A DNA stretch of 33,810 bases, from NCBI GenBank assembly GCA_016783605.1, contig JADHWG010000013.1, positions 1 through 33,810 of the forward strand. The letters are read 5' to 3'. The translations under genes were made by a program, and so were the position numbers. Source of the DNA: Candidatus Omnitrophota bacterium. GTDB taxonomy: Bacteria; Omnitrophota; Gorgyraeia; Tantalellales; Tantalellaceae. The notes beneath the pieces are model-generated. The model saw only the letters and a program-made list of their open reading frames with translations, was not told the DNA's origin and searched no databases. Positions 25,544-32,068 of this stretch are shown one piece after another (the stretch's first letter is position 1; each line of letters begins with the position of its first letter).

Positions 25544-26143
25544 ATGCCGTTAATTCGTGTAACGCAAAAATTACAGAAAGAAATTGGGATAAAGCCGGCT
25601 GATTTAGAGAGCGTGCGGGAGACGAGTGAATTATTTACAGAGTGGTATGCACATGTATTTCTTTTGAACCGGCGAAAACAAATTATATTTGTAGAGCTGC
25701 AAACCCTCTTTTCATTTTCTATCAGTGATGTTTCCCGCAAAGATATCAGAGAACGTTTATCAACACTATTTGAAAAAGGATTGAGTAAGGCTCTTTTTGT
25801 TGAGGGAGCGAGTGGAGAGATTATGTCTAAAATGATGAATATATGCCGTGGTGAATTGAGTTTTTCAAAGACGGAAAGCCGAAAAACGCTTGGTGTGATG
25901 AATGAATTTATTAAACAGCACAAGTTTGCTTTTTGGGATAACGATAGATCTACTGACATTCAAGATTGGGATAATCGGTATATGCCGATGGGAGGTTTTC
26001 CGGACGGCTCAAAGGATTTAAAGTTCCCACTCGAAGTTTTTGCCAAAATTTTGAAAGAAAAGTTCAAATTAAATTTTATTCCGAAAAAAGAAGAGCATTT
26101 TAAACAAATTTTCAACAAAAGCATTATAGAATATCAAAAGTAA
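25544..26143 (+). CDS. DUF6933-like protein of unknown function
   Basis: 199 residues from ATG 25544; the frame is open to 25502 but the homologous-looking part starts at MPLIRVTQKLQKEIGIKP. A WYAHVFLLNRRKQIIFVE strand-rich core and QTLFSFSI are reminiscent of DUF6933 proteins as I remember them. The C-terminus (DNRYMPMGGFPDGSKDLKFP) is polar and may bind a partner. No catalytic motif is visible. It follows a toxin-antitoxin pair and precedes a candidate RNA, so it is accessory. Family name uncertain, coding status likely. Confidence 0.6.
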   Translation: MPLIRVTQKLQKEIGIKPADLESVRETSELFTEWYAHVFLLNRRKQIIFVELQTLFSFSISDVSRKDIRERLSTLFEKGLSKALFVEGASGEIMSKMMNICRGELSFSKTESRKTLGVMNEFIKQHKFAFWDNDRSTDIQDWDNRYMPMGGFPDGSKDLKFPLEVFAKILKEKFKLNFIPKKEEHFKQIFNKSIIEYQK

Positions 26144-26154
26144 AAAAATATTAA

Positions 26155-26299
26155 GAAGCCCCTTTTACAGTTCTGACGAATATCATGATAGCAGATAGTC
26201 TATTTGCCAAGTCTGGCTGGTGGGATTGGTAATCACGAGTATCTGCTAAATAGCACCAGCATGAAAACCCTCTTCGTTAATAGCAAAAGGGGTTTTCTT
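26155..26299 (+). ncRNA. Candidate pseudoknotted structured RNA ending in a terminator
   Basis: The outer stem pairs GAAGCCCCTTTT (26155-26166) with AAAAGGGGTTTT (26285-26296; two G-U pairs), followed by CTTTTT. Inside, TAGCAGATA (26189-26197) pairs with TATCTGCTA (26240-26248), and GCTGGTG (26216-26222) pairs with CACCAGC (26254-26260). These two perfect helices cross, making an H-type pseudoknot. AAAACCC (26264-26270) can compete for the GGGGTTTT arm, as in a riboswitch with terminator and antiterminator. I recognise no named RNA class. Confidence 0.5.
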
Positions 26300-26343
26300 T
26301 TTAGAGCTAATCTTCATCGATTTACACTACAAAAGCAATTTTA

Positions 26344-26352
26344 TGGTATAAT
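26344..26352 (+). promoter_or_regulatory. Extended -10 promoter
   Basis: TGGTATAAT is a perfect extended -10. No good -35 box lies 17 bases upstream, which fits the extended -10 class. The first frame downstream begins at 26380 behind AAGGGGAAGGGG. Confidence 0.65.
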
Positions 26353-26379
26353 GTAGCGTAAGGGGAAGGGGTGTGAAAA

Positions 26380-26463
26380 ATGAAAATTTTAAAAGGCGTT
26401 TTAAGGGAAAGCAAACAATATTATCTTGATGCGAAAAAGAAGATACAGAAAATGATAAAATAA
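26380..26463 (+). CDS. 27-residue peptide before the Phd-type antitoxin
   Basis: ATG 26380 to TAA 26463 gives MKILKGVLRESKQYYLDAKK then KIQKMIK. It has a strong purine-rich ribosome binding site and an extended -10 promoter. It resembles the start of longer small basic proteins that often read LKGVL.ES..YY, after which those continue; here a stop follows. It may be a truncated relic or a genuine short peptide. Basic and amphipathic. Confidence 0.45.
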   Translation: MKILKGVLRESKQYYLDAKKKIQKMIK

Positions 26464-26512
26464 TTGTCTACCGCGTTATGCATAGAAAAGGATCATATCG
26501 ATAAAGGAAAAA

Positions 26513-26713
26513 ATGGTACCGTTACATACAAAAATTTTAGAAAAAGATGGCAAAAAAGAATTCGTTGTATTGCCCTATGAAGAATTCGTTCTAATTCAGG
26601 AAGAGCTTGAAGATTATGAAGCTCTGAAAGCATTGCGTGATGCCAAATCAAAAGAAGCCGATGCTTCTACTACTTCATTAGATGACGCAAAAAAAGAACT
26701 GGATATGGAATAA
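26513..26713 (+). CDS. Orphan Phd/YefM-like antitoxin
   Basis: 66 residues. KILEKDGKKEFVVLPYEEFV is the N-terminal fold of prevent-host-death family antitoxins in the form common in uncultivated bacteria, followed by a helical IQEELEDYEALKALRDAK and a short acidic tail. AAAGGA precedes ATG 26513. A RelE-type toxin would be expected directly downstream, but the next 100 bases hold no frame of that kind. It may protect against a distant toxin or be a leftover. Confidence 0.75.
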   Translation: MVPLHTKILEKDGKKEFVVLPYEEFVLIQEELEDYEALKALRDAKSKEADASTTSLDDAKKELDME

Positions 26714-26802
26714 AGTAATGAGTTGCCATTCCCAGTGCATTCAAAATAGATGAGGACAACGATCCGGAATACATAAATTAGGATTTGGGATTTTTTAACG
26801 AT

Positions 26803-26829
26803 TGACAATAAAACTTTTTTTGGTACACT
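26803..26829 (+). promoter_or_regulatory. Promoter of the candidate small RNA
   Basis: TTGACA (26803-26808) and TACACT (26824-26829) with a 15-base spacer, shorter than usual for this window. Transcription would start near 26836. Confidence 0.55.
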
Positions 26830-26835
26830 TTATAT

Positions 26836-26896
26836 ATCACCCCAGTAAGGCGTATGCCTTATTGGCCCCGGACTCTTGAGGGTCCGGGTTTTTTTA
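26836..26896 (+). ncRNA. Candidate 60-nt small RNA
   Basis: No frame is present. After the promoter comes AAGGCGTATGCCTT (near 26847-26860, self-complementary) and then a textbook terminator: CCCGGAC (26867-26873), eight bases, GTCCGGG (26882-26888), seven T. The promoter-to-terminator length of about 60 bases fits a stable small RNA. No Sm-like binding site or known class recognised. Confidence 0.55.
26867..26895 (+). terminator. Strong intrinsic terminator
   Basis: Seven G/C-rich pairs (CCCGGAC/GTCCGGG) then TTTTTTT. It ends the candidate small RNA and insulates the tRNA genes. Confidence 0.85.
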
Positions 26897-26995
26897 GTAA
26901 GCAGAAAAATGTTCTTGTTTATTGAAAATCTGGTATAGTGGATTCCCGGATGACAGGTGTTAAGTTCTTTGGATATAAATAGATATAATGCATAT

Positions 26996-27070
26996 GCCGG
27001 CGTAGCTCAGTGGTAGAGCAGGGGTTTTGTAAACCTCTGGTCGGGGGTTCGAGCCCCTCCGCCGGCTCCA
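26996..27070 (+). tRNA. tRNA-Thr (anticodon TGT)
   Basis: 75 bases including CCA. The acceptor is GCCGGCG paired with CGCCGGC, the D arm GCTCAGTGGTAGAGC, the anticodon loop TTTGTAA with TGT, and the T arm GGGGGTTCGAGCCCC. TATAAT at 26984-26989 ends seven bases before the 5' end, so the transcript starts almost at the mature end. CCA is encoded. Confidence 0.95.
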
Positions 27071-27127
27071 TGAACCATTCGTTTTGTATTACTCGCTGTT
27101 GCTCGTAATACAAAACTTAGGTTCATG
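27069..27127 (+). other. Long hairpin between the two tRNA genes
   Basis: CATGAACC (27069-27076) pairs with GGTTCATG (27120-27127), and GTTTTGTATTAC (27081-27092) with GTAATACAAAAC (27105-27116). The stem starts inside the CCA end of tRNA-Thr, so it could compete with or guide 3' processing. Confidence 0.7.
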
Positions 27128-27200
27128 GCAGGCCAGCCTAATTATTTGTTCTTTACAAAAGAAACGTGATTTCATACAATACGTTTTGACATATTCTTTC

Positions 27201-27285
27201 GGGGAGATAGCGAAGTGGTTAAACGCAACAGACTGTAAATCTGTCGGCTCAGCCTTCGAAGGTTCGAATCCTTCTCTCCCCACCA
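27201..27285 (+). tRNA. tRNA-Tyr (anticodon GTA)
   Basis: 85 bases including CCA. The acceptor is GGGGAGA paired with TCTCCCC, a class II tRNA with a long variable arm (GTCGGCTCAGCCTTC region), the anticodon stem-loop CAGACTGTAAATCTG with GTA, and T arm GGTTCGAATCC. An accessory island begins downstream; tRNA 3' ends are common integration sites. Confidence 0.95.
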
Positions 27286-27340
27286 TTTTAACAGAAGACC
27301 TCAAAGCTTTTTGCGAAATTGAGGTTGTATCGTTTTAGAG

Positions 27341-27378
27341 CGGGTTATTCTTAAAATAGGGTAACCCGTTTTTTTTTT
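27341..27378 (+). terminator. Intrinsic terminator after tRNA-Tyr
   Basis: CGGGTTA (27341-27347), a 14-base loop, TAACCCG (27362-27368), then ten T. Confidence 0.85.
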
Positions 27379-27448
27379 GTAAGAGGACGTCCTTAAGTTT
27401 ATTTTTACTTTTTTAAGTTTAAGGGAGTTCGGGGCATCCCCCTCCCGT

Positions 27449-27559
27449 ATGGTAATGTCAGTGGTTTTTGATTTGGAAGATCGCATGGATAGTGCCTGTG
27501 AAATAATTGCTCAGATGTTGTATAAACGGCTTATGAAAGAAATGGAACTTGGTGCTTGA
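27449..27559 (+). CDS. Short frame of unknown meaning before the MerR-like gene
   Basis: 36 codons from ATG 27449 (or 34 from 27455), MSVVFDLEDRMDSACEIIAQ then MLYKRLMKEMELGA. It is a plausible amphipathic helix and the frame stays open upstream to about 27413. Its stop overlaps the next promoter's -35 box. It has no clear ribosome binding site and no family; it may be the tail of a deleted mobile gene. Confidence 0.3.
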   Translation: MVMSVVFDLEDRMDSACEIIAQMLYKRLMKEMELGA

Positions 27560-27584
27560 CAGGCAAAATTAAGCATGGTAAAGT
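27556..27584 (+). promoter_or_regulatory. Promoter of the MerR-like gene
   Basis: TTGACA (27556-27561), 17 bases, TAAAGT (27579-27584). The start site would be near 27591 and the ATG at 27594, giving an almost leaderless mRNA. Confidence 0.65.
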
Positions 27585-27593
27585 ATGGTAATT

Positions 27594-27770
27594 ATGAAAA
27601 AGAGATATTGGGTATCAGACATAATTAAGATTCTTGGGATATGTAAAAAGACATATTACCTATGGGAGGCGTCGGGGAAAATTCCGAAAGCTAAACGGGA
27701 CAATATGAATAACTATCGGTATTGGACGGAAGAAGATGTTGAGCAATTGAAGAAAATTACAGGAAGATAA
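27594..27770 (+). CDS. Small MerR-like helix-turn-helix protein
   Basis: 58 residues from ATG 27594. RYWVSDIIKILGICKKTYY is the HTH, followed by LWEASGKIPKAKR and the wing NNYRYWTEEDVEQLKK: the layout of the MerR/excisionase superfamily DNA-binding domain without an effector domain. Such single-domain forms act as excisionases or as regulators on mobile elements. It opens a small island after tRNA-Tyr, 22 bases before the membrane-protein gene. The ATG at 27585 adds only MVI and is too close to the -10 box. Confidence 0.78.
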   Translation: MKKRYWVSDIIKILGICKKTYYLWEASGKIPKAKRDNMNNYRYWTEEDVEQLKKITGR

Positions 27771-27791
27771 AAATAATTAAGGGGAGAGTTA

Positions 27792-28310
27792 ATGCGTAAC
27801 AATAAGAAAAAAATTGAAGAAAAAATTGCAAAGGGAAAATCTATAATAGATTTTTGGGAGACCAAGAGTACTAAAGAAATTTTACAGTATATTTGTTTTG
27901 AAAATTCTCATAAAAGAAAAGCGGGAGCAAATGCAATAATACAAAAAAGGCAAATAGAGGCTATTGATAAGTTTAATGAATCGACAACAAAGCTTGGGAA
28001 AAGACAAGTTTTCTTAGGAGTTGTCATGCTTATTTTGGCAGGTATCCAAATATTCGTATCGTATACTGTAAATAAAACTGGTATACAGATCGAGAAAACG
28101 GGGAAGGATGTGATTGAAGGACGTAAAACGTTTGTTAATGCGATTGACCAAGTTTCTGATGAAATAACGGCAACAGCTTCACAGGTAAACAGTGTTGCGT
28201 CAGGGATAAAAACTTTGATGTTGGAATATGATTATAAAAACACAGATTATCATCCTGTCGCAAATGATTCTACTGTTACAGTTGCTCCGATTAAAAAGGA
28301 CAAACTATGA
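27792..28310 (+). CDS. Membrane protein with one span and a long polar coil region
   Basis: 172 residues, unknown family. A charged N-terminal half (KKKIEEKIAKGKSIIDFWE, STKEILQYICFE, IIQKRQIEAIDKF) leads to a span at about 75-94 (FLGVVMLILAGIQIFVSYTV), then helix-prone sequence with heptad-like spacing (GKDVIEGRKTFVNAIDQVSD, TASQVNSVASGIKTL). GGGGAGAG precedes ATG 27792. The stop overlaps the recombinase start as ATGA. The layout recalls membrane-tethered coiled coils of mobile islands; no function is claimed. Confidence 0.7.
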   Translation: MRNNKKKIEEKIAKGKSIIDFWETKSTKEILQYICFENSHKRKAGANAIIQKRQIEAIDKFNESTTKLGKRQVFLGVVMLILAGIQIFVSYTVNKTGIQIEKTGKDVIEGRKTFVNAIDQVSDEITATASQVNSVASGIKTLMLEYDYKNTDYHPVANDSTVTVAPIKKDKL

Positions 28311-28564
28311 ATAATAAAGCCATAGCATACTGTCGTTGTTCAACTGATATGCAGGAAATGAGCATACCTGATCAGAAGAAGTCGTTTGTAGAATATGCTG
28401 ATAAGAATAGTCTTTCTGTTATCCATTGGTTTGAGGATGAAGGGAAGAGTGGACGGTATGCGGAAGAGCGTCCGTCTCTTATGCGGATGATAGATTATGT
28501 GAAAACCCATGACGATTTTAAACATGAAAACGGGACTGATGGAGTAAGAAGAAAACATTATTAA
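28307..28564 (+). pseudogene. Truncated serine recombinase (resolvase domain only)
   Basis: The first 75 residues match the large serine recombinase start: AIAYCRCSTDMQEMSIPDQ (catalytic Ser is in YCRCST), WFEDEGKSGRYAEERP, MIDYVKTHDDFKH. In the family this is followed by the strand with the Arg-rich VxxxDRxxR-type site, which is missing; the frame instead ends ENGTDGVRRKHY. The recombinase and DNA-binding zinc-ribbon domains are absent, so it is inactive. It is the remnant of the integrase of a former element at the tRNA-Tyr locus. Confidence 0.8.
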
Positions 28565-28631
28565 AACGATATAAAAAGCAAAAGGGCAGAAAAGTAAGGC
28601 AAAAAGTAAGGTAAGAGGTAGTCAGGAAACT

Positions 28632-28814
28632 GTGGAAAGAACTGTGGAGAAAATCTTAGCCTTGATCAAAGTTAATCCGCGTATTACTCAGAAACAGATT
28701 GGAGCTGAAACGGGACTAACCCGACGAGGCGTGGAATGGAATTTGAAGAAATTAAAAAACGAAGGACGTTTTAAGCGCATTGGTCCTGCTAAAGGCGGAC
28801 ATTGGGAAGTTTAG
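28632..28814 (+). CDS. Winged-helix fragment (C-terminal part of an AlbA_2-type or similar regulator)
   Basis: 60 residues from GTG 28632; the frame is open back to 28575 (after a TAA) with KAKGQKSKAKSKVRGSQET, a linker typical of ATP-binding AlbA_2 proteins. VEKILALIKVNPRITQKQIG, TGLTRRGVEWNLKKLKNEG and RIGPAKGGHWEV form a complete winged helix. It could be a stand-alone regulator or the tail of a longer protein deleted between it and the recombinase. The ribosome binding site is weak, which favours a relic. Confidence 0.6.
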   Translation: MERTVEKILALIKVNPRITQKQIGAETGLTRRGVEWNLKKLKNEGRFKRIGPAKGGHWEV

Positions 28815-28847
28815 GATTAATCTATGCGTATTAACGGATATATTTAG

Positions 28848-29000
28848 GGGCTGTCGCAAAATATCCCAAAATGTCAGGCTCGCGAACAGACTGTGTCAAA
28901 AGTGGAATTTTGCAGTTTCTTTTTAAAATTTACTCCACTTTATGCTATAGATCCCCGCGTTCCCGGCAAAGCCGGACAAGTGCGAGGATGATAGAAAAGG
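28848..29000. mobile_element. MITE-like element, copy 3, right end lost
   Basis: The left end GGGCTGTCGCAAAATATCCC is preceded by TTTAG, the same five bases that flank copy 2. The middle contains TATAGATCCCCGCGTTC, CCGGCAAAGCCGG and GCGAGGATGATAGAAAAGG, as in copies 1 and 2, plus an extra imperfect hairpin around AGTGG/CCACT. The right terminal repeat is missing; the sequence stops at AAAAGG just before the nuclease start. Confidence 0.75.
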
Positions 29001-29009
29001 AAATAAATA

Positions 29010-30227
29010 ATGGCAGTATATTCACATTCCAGGTTAAGTACATTTGAGACATGTCCGTTGCAGTTTAAGTATAATTATATCGATAAAATTGAACGTGAAG
29101 AGCAGGGGATTGAGGCTTTTATGGGGACACAGTTTCATAATGTTATGGAAAAACTTTATGAAGACTTGAAATTTAAAACATACAAGCTTGAAGAGTTATT
29201 GAAAATGTATGATATGAATTGGGATAAAGAATTTACTGAAAGTATAATTATTGTTCGTAAAGACAGAACCGCGGAAGATTATAAAAATGCTGGAAAGAAA
29301 TGCATAGAAGATTATTATAAAAGGTATTATCCTTTCGATCAAGGACGTGTTGTCGGGATTGAAAGAGCTGTTTCGGTTGATTTAAATAATGATGGGCGAT
29401 ATAAGATTAGGGGATTCATCGATAGGCTTGTTCAAGCGGACGATGGGACTTATGAAATTCATGATTATAAGACTTCGGGACATTTGCCTGAACAAGAGCA
29501 ATTTGATAAAGATCGGCAATTAGCACTTTATCAAATCGGAATATCTGATATGTGGAACGATGTAAGCGAAGTTAAACTGATATGGCATTATGTGATATTT
29601 GATAAGGAAATGGTTTCTATCCGCTCACAAGAGCAGTTAGATGATTTGCGGAAAAGTACGATAGAATTAATTGATAAAATCGAAAGCGCGGAAGAATTTT
29701 TGCCTCAAGAAAGCACACTTTGTATTTGGTGCTCATACCAAGATGTGTGTCCCAAGAAAAAGCATATATATAAAGTATCAGATTTGCCGCCCAATGAATA
29801 TTTAGAAGATAGCGGGGTTAAATTGGTGGAGCAATATATGGATCTTGAAGATAAAAAAGAAGAACTGAAGCAAGAGGTTTCTATAATTGGAAAAGAACAG
29901 GACAAGATCAAAGAAGCGGCAATAAAATTTGCTGAAAAAGAAGAAGTATCGGTTATTGATGGTCCCGGGAAACGGCTTAAAATTGATATAAAAAAAGATA
30001 TAAAAACACCGTCAAAAGGCAACAATCCAAAGGAATGGGCAGGATTGAGGGACATACTCATAAAAGAATGGAAATATGAAGAAGTTTCAACTGTTAATAG
30101 CAGTATGTTGAAGGCTCAAATAAGAAAAAATTTATGGCCGCAAAATTTCATTAATAAACTCAAGCCTTTCGTTAAGGAGCAAATTGTAAAAAGAGTTACA
30201 TTAGTGAAAAAAAGAGAAGATGTCTGA
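29010..30227 (+). CDS. PD-(D/E)XK nuclease with Cas4/AddB-like iron-sulfur cluster
   Basis: 405 residues. Cys15 (TFETCPLQF) and a C-terminal trio Cys238, Cys241, Cys247 (TLCIWCSYQDVCP) have the spacing of the 4Fe-4S cluster of Cas4 and AddB. Between them lie GTQFHNVME (active-site His region), GFIDR (Asp138) and YEIHDYKT (Asp152, Lys154), the PD-(D/E)XK core. A C-terminal extension of about 150 residues (coiled coil 270-310, then a basic tail) is not part of Cas4. No CRISPR array or Cas gene is in the window. RecB-like single-strand exonuclease activity is the best guess. The AAGG used as ribosome binding site comes from the MITE remnant. Confidence 0.88.
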   Translation: MAVYSHSRLSTFETCPLQFKYNYIDKIEREEQGIEAFMGTQFHNVMEKLYEDLKFKTYKLEELLKMYDMNWDKEFTESIIIVRKDRTAEDYKNAGKKCIEDYYKRYYPFDQGRVVGIERAVSVDLNNDGRYKIRGFIDRLVQADDGTYEIHDYKTSGHLPEQEQFDKDRQLALYQIGISDMWNDVSEVKLIWHYVIFDKEMVSIRSQEQLDDLRKSTIELIDKIESAEEFLPQESTLCIWCSYQDVCPKKKHIYKVSDLPPNEYLEDSGVKLVEQYMDLEDKKEELKQEVSIIGKEQDKIKEAAIKFAEKEEVSVIDGPGKRLKIDIKKDIKTPSKGNNPKEWAGLRDILIKEWKYEEVSTVNSSMLKAQIRKNLWPQNFINKLKPFVKEQIVKRVTLVKKREDV

Positions 30228-30404
30228 GAAAGGACATAAGAGATATAGACGACCTGTAGTTAATGTTGCACAGATATAACATGGTCTAAGCATGTAGTAG
30301 CTCTTGTAACAGAGCGGATATGCGCTGTTTATGTGAATCTTGTAAAAAAATCTGCAACAGCTTGTCAAAGAATTTTCTTGATGACAGATTGAAATCTTCC
30401 GTTT

Positions 30405-31640
30405 TTATTTATGCGTAAAATTATATTTCCAGTATTCGACGGTTGGCTCGAGTTTCAAGAGACCGAACTCACGTGCGAACTCTATTAAGAGGAAAAAGCA
30501 AAATACGATCAGTACGAAAATTCCGAGTACGCGGAACAGGCGGTTGGGGCGGATTATGGCTATCAAACATGGGAGAATGCCGAAGAGGATGACGATGCCT
30601 ATTCCGCCGACAATGTCGAGCGCTTTAAGGAAAATGTTCGGATAAATGAGTGCTATCAAAAGCGGAGGACCGAAAGAAAGGAGTCCGCTTACTAATTGAT
30701 TCGGTTTTTTGAAAAGTTTGAGATGATTTATCGTGAGATCATCGACAAAACCCATAAGTCCTTTTCCGTTGGACAAAAATGAAGTGGTTATCGCAAGGAC
30801 GGCAAAGATGAGAGAATAAGAAGTGAACATCGGTGATTGTATCTTTTGAGCTAAAGGAACGGTTGCCGGATAGTTGTTTTCAAGAGCGCTTGATATGCTG
30901 ACGGTGTCTCCTCCTAAAGGAAGGCTTCCCAAACTTACCTGCATCCAGACGGCGTTAAGCGCGTAGCCGATAAATAGACCGAAGAGTATCGCCTTCCATA
31001 TCGCGGCCGGATTCCATTTAAGATCTTTACAGATCATCGGAATAATGTTGTAGAAATTCAACGACACTATTATGATAGGTATGGAAGCCGGAAAAAACCG
31101 CCAGTCGTGATGCGCGAGACGCGAGGGTTCCACAAATTTTTGTGTCATGATAACGATAAGCGCGAAAGCGATAAGCATCAGAACAACGAAAGCCGAGTTA
31201 TATCTGTGCAGTACTTTCATGTTTGTCATGGCGATGGCGCCCAATATTACCGAAAAAAGTATTATTATGATGGATGTTGAGATAGGCGGGTGGAAGAGTT
31301 CCACAATAATGCTTGCCGCGCCCGTAAGGTATGCCGTTAAAGTTCCGTAAAAGATCAGTAAATACGCGACGATCGCGATCCATTTACCGGCGTTTCCCAG
31401 GTATTGGTGATAAAGTGACGGATAGTGGAAATTTGATTCTTTTGTCCGTATTGATTCGTTACTCAAAACGATCGAAGTGAAATACATAACGGCGGCAATG
31501 AACAGCATTCCGATCAGTGACGGAAAAAAACCGGCCAGTCCTGTTTCGATCGGTAGGCCCAGAATTCCCGCACCGATAACGTTACCGATGATCAAAAATA
31601 TTACCGCGATGATTAACATGGCGTTGAGTTTCGAGCGCAT
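30405..31640 (-). CDS. Aromatic amino acid permease (HAAAP family)
   Basis: 411 residues, about eleven hydrophobic spans. The N-terminal signature GNVIGAGILGLPIETGLAG is that of Trp/Tyr permeases (TyrP, Mtr), proton-coupled importers of the inner membrane. Substrate choice between Trp and Tyr cannot be read. The minus-strand promoter at 31683-31711 and AAAGG before the ATG support the start at 31640. The gene converges on the nuclease; no strong terminator is visible in the 177 bases between them. Confidence 0.9.
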   Translation of the reverse strand: MRSKLNAMLIIAVIFLIIGNVIGAGILGLPIETGLAGFFPSLIGMLFIAAVMYFTSIVLSNESIRTKESNFHYPSLYHQYLGNAGKWIAIVAYLLIFYGTLTAYLTGAASIIVELFHPPISTSIIIILFSVILGAIAMTNMKVLHRYNSAFVVLMLIAFALIVIMTQKFVEPSRLAHHDWRFFPASIPIIIVSLNFYNIIPMICKDLKWNPAAIWKAILFGLFIGYALNAVWMQVSLGSLPLGGDTVSISSALENNYPATVPLAQKIQSPMFTSYSLIFAVLAITTSFLSNGKGLMGFVDDLTINHLKLFKKPNQLVSGLLSFGPPLLIALIYPNIFLKALDIVGGIGIVILFGILPCLIAIIRPNRLFRVLGIFVLIVFCFFLLIEFAREFGLLKLEPTVEYWKYNFTHK

Positions 31641-31682
31641 AAAATACTACCTTTCGTTGTTTCGTGATAACTGTTACCGTGA

Positions 31683-31711
31683 AGTATACCCAGTAAAACA
31701 ATAAATCTCAA
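31683..31711 (-). promoter_or_regulatory. Promoter of the permease gene
   Basis: On the minus strand TTGAGA (31711-31706), 17 bases, TATACT (31688-31683). The leader is about 36 bases and ends in AAAGG before the ATG. Confidence 0.7.
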
Positions 31712-31781
31712 CCTGGCTTTGATAAAAACACTCCGCATCATGATTTAGCTCCTGTAATATTTTCACCAGTAATTGGGATAA

Positions 31782-31911
31782 GGGCACGGCATGCCGTGCC
31801 CCTACGTATTTCAAATTAACTCCCAATTTGTTATCTGGATTGTGACAATACGCGCTCTACGTATTTCAAATTAACTCCCAATTTGTTATCTGGATTGTGA
31901 CAATACGCGCT
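31782..31911. repeat. GGGCACGGCATGCCGTGCCC palindrome plus two exact 55-bp tandem units, copy B
   Basis: The 20-bp perfect palindrome (31782-31801) is followed by two exact copies of a 55-bp unit (31802-31856 and 31857-31911), each beginning CTACGTATTTCAAATTAAC and ending ACAATACGCGCT. The palindrome and one unit match 22289-22366 in the opposite orientation with a few changes. The tandem copy is a recent, perfect duplication. No frame. Confidence 0.9.
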
Positions 31912-32068
31912 CTACAATGGGGAGGAAGATGTGTTATGCAATTCTGAAACTTGCAAGAGGGGGGTTGGTTAGGTAGACTATTGAAGGTGAATAAGAGGCG
32001 GGGTGTTCAGGCGAGTGTTGAAATTTTCGGTCATGAAAGGTTTTGCTACAAAAAAAGGAGGGAGTAAT

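Noticed and set aside
26155-26299. Assigning the structured RNA to a known riboswitch, SRP RNA, 6S RNA or RNase P
   Set aside because: I could not find conserved core sequences of these classes; only the helices are visible.
26919-27113. Minus-strand frame of 64 codons with EGLEPPTRGLQNPCSTTELR
   Set aside because: It is the reverse strand of tRNA-Thr. This peptide is a well-known false gene produced by reading tRNA genes backwards.
27089-27304. Minus-strand frame of 71 codons with GREGFEPSKAEPTDLQSVAF
   Set aside because: It is the reverse strand of tRNA-Tyr, again a common false annotation.
29010-30227. Naming the Fe-S nuclease cas4
   Set aside because: No CRISPR array or Cas gene is present and the protein is about twice the usual Cas4 size; only the fold-level similarity is supported.
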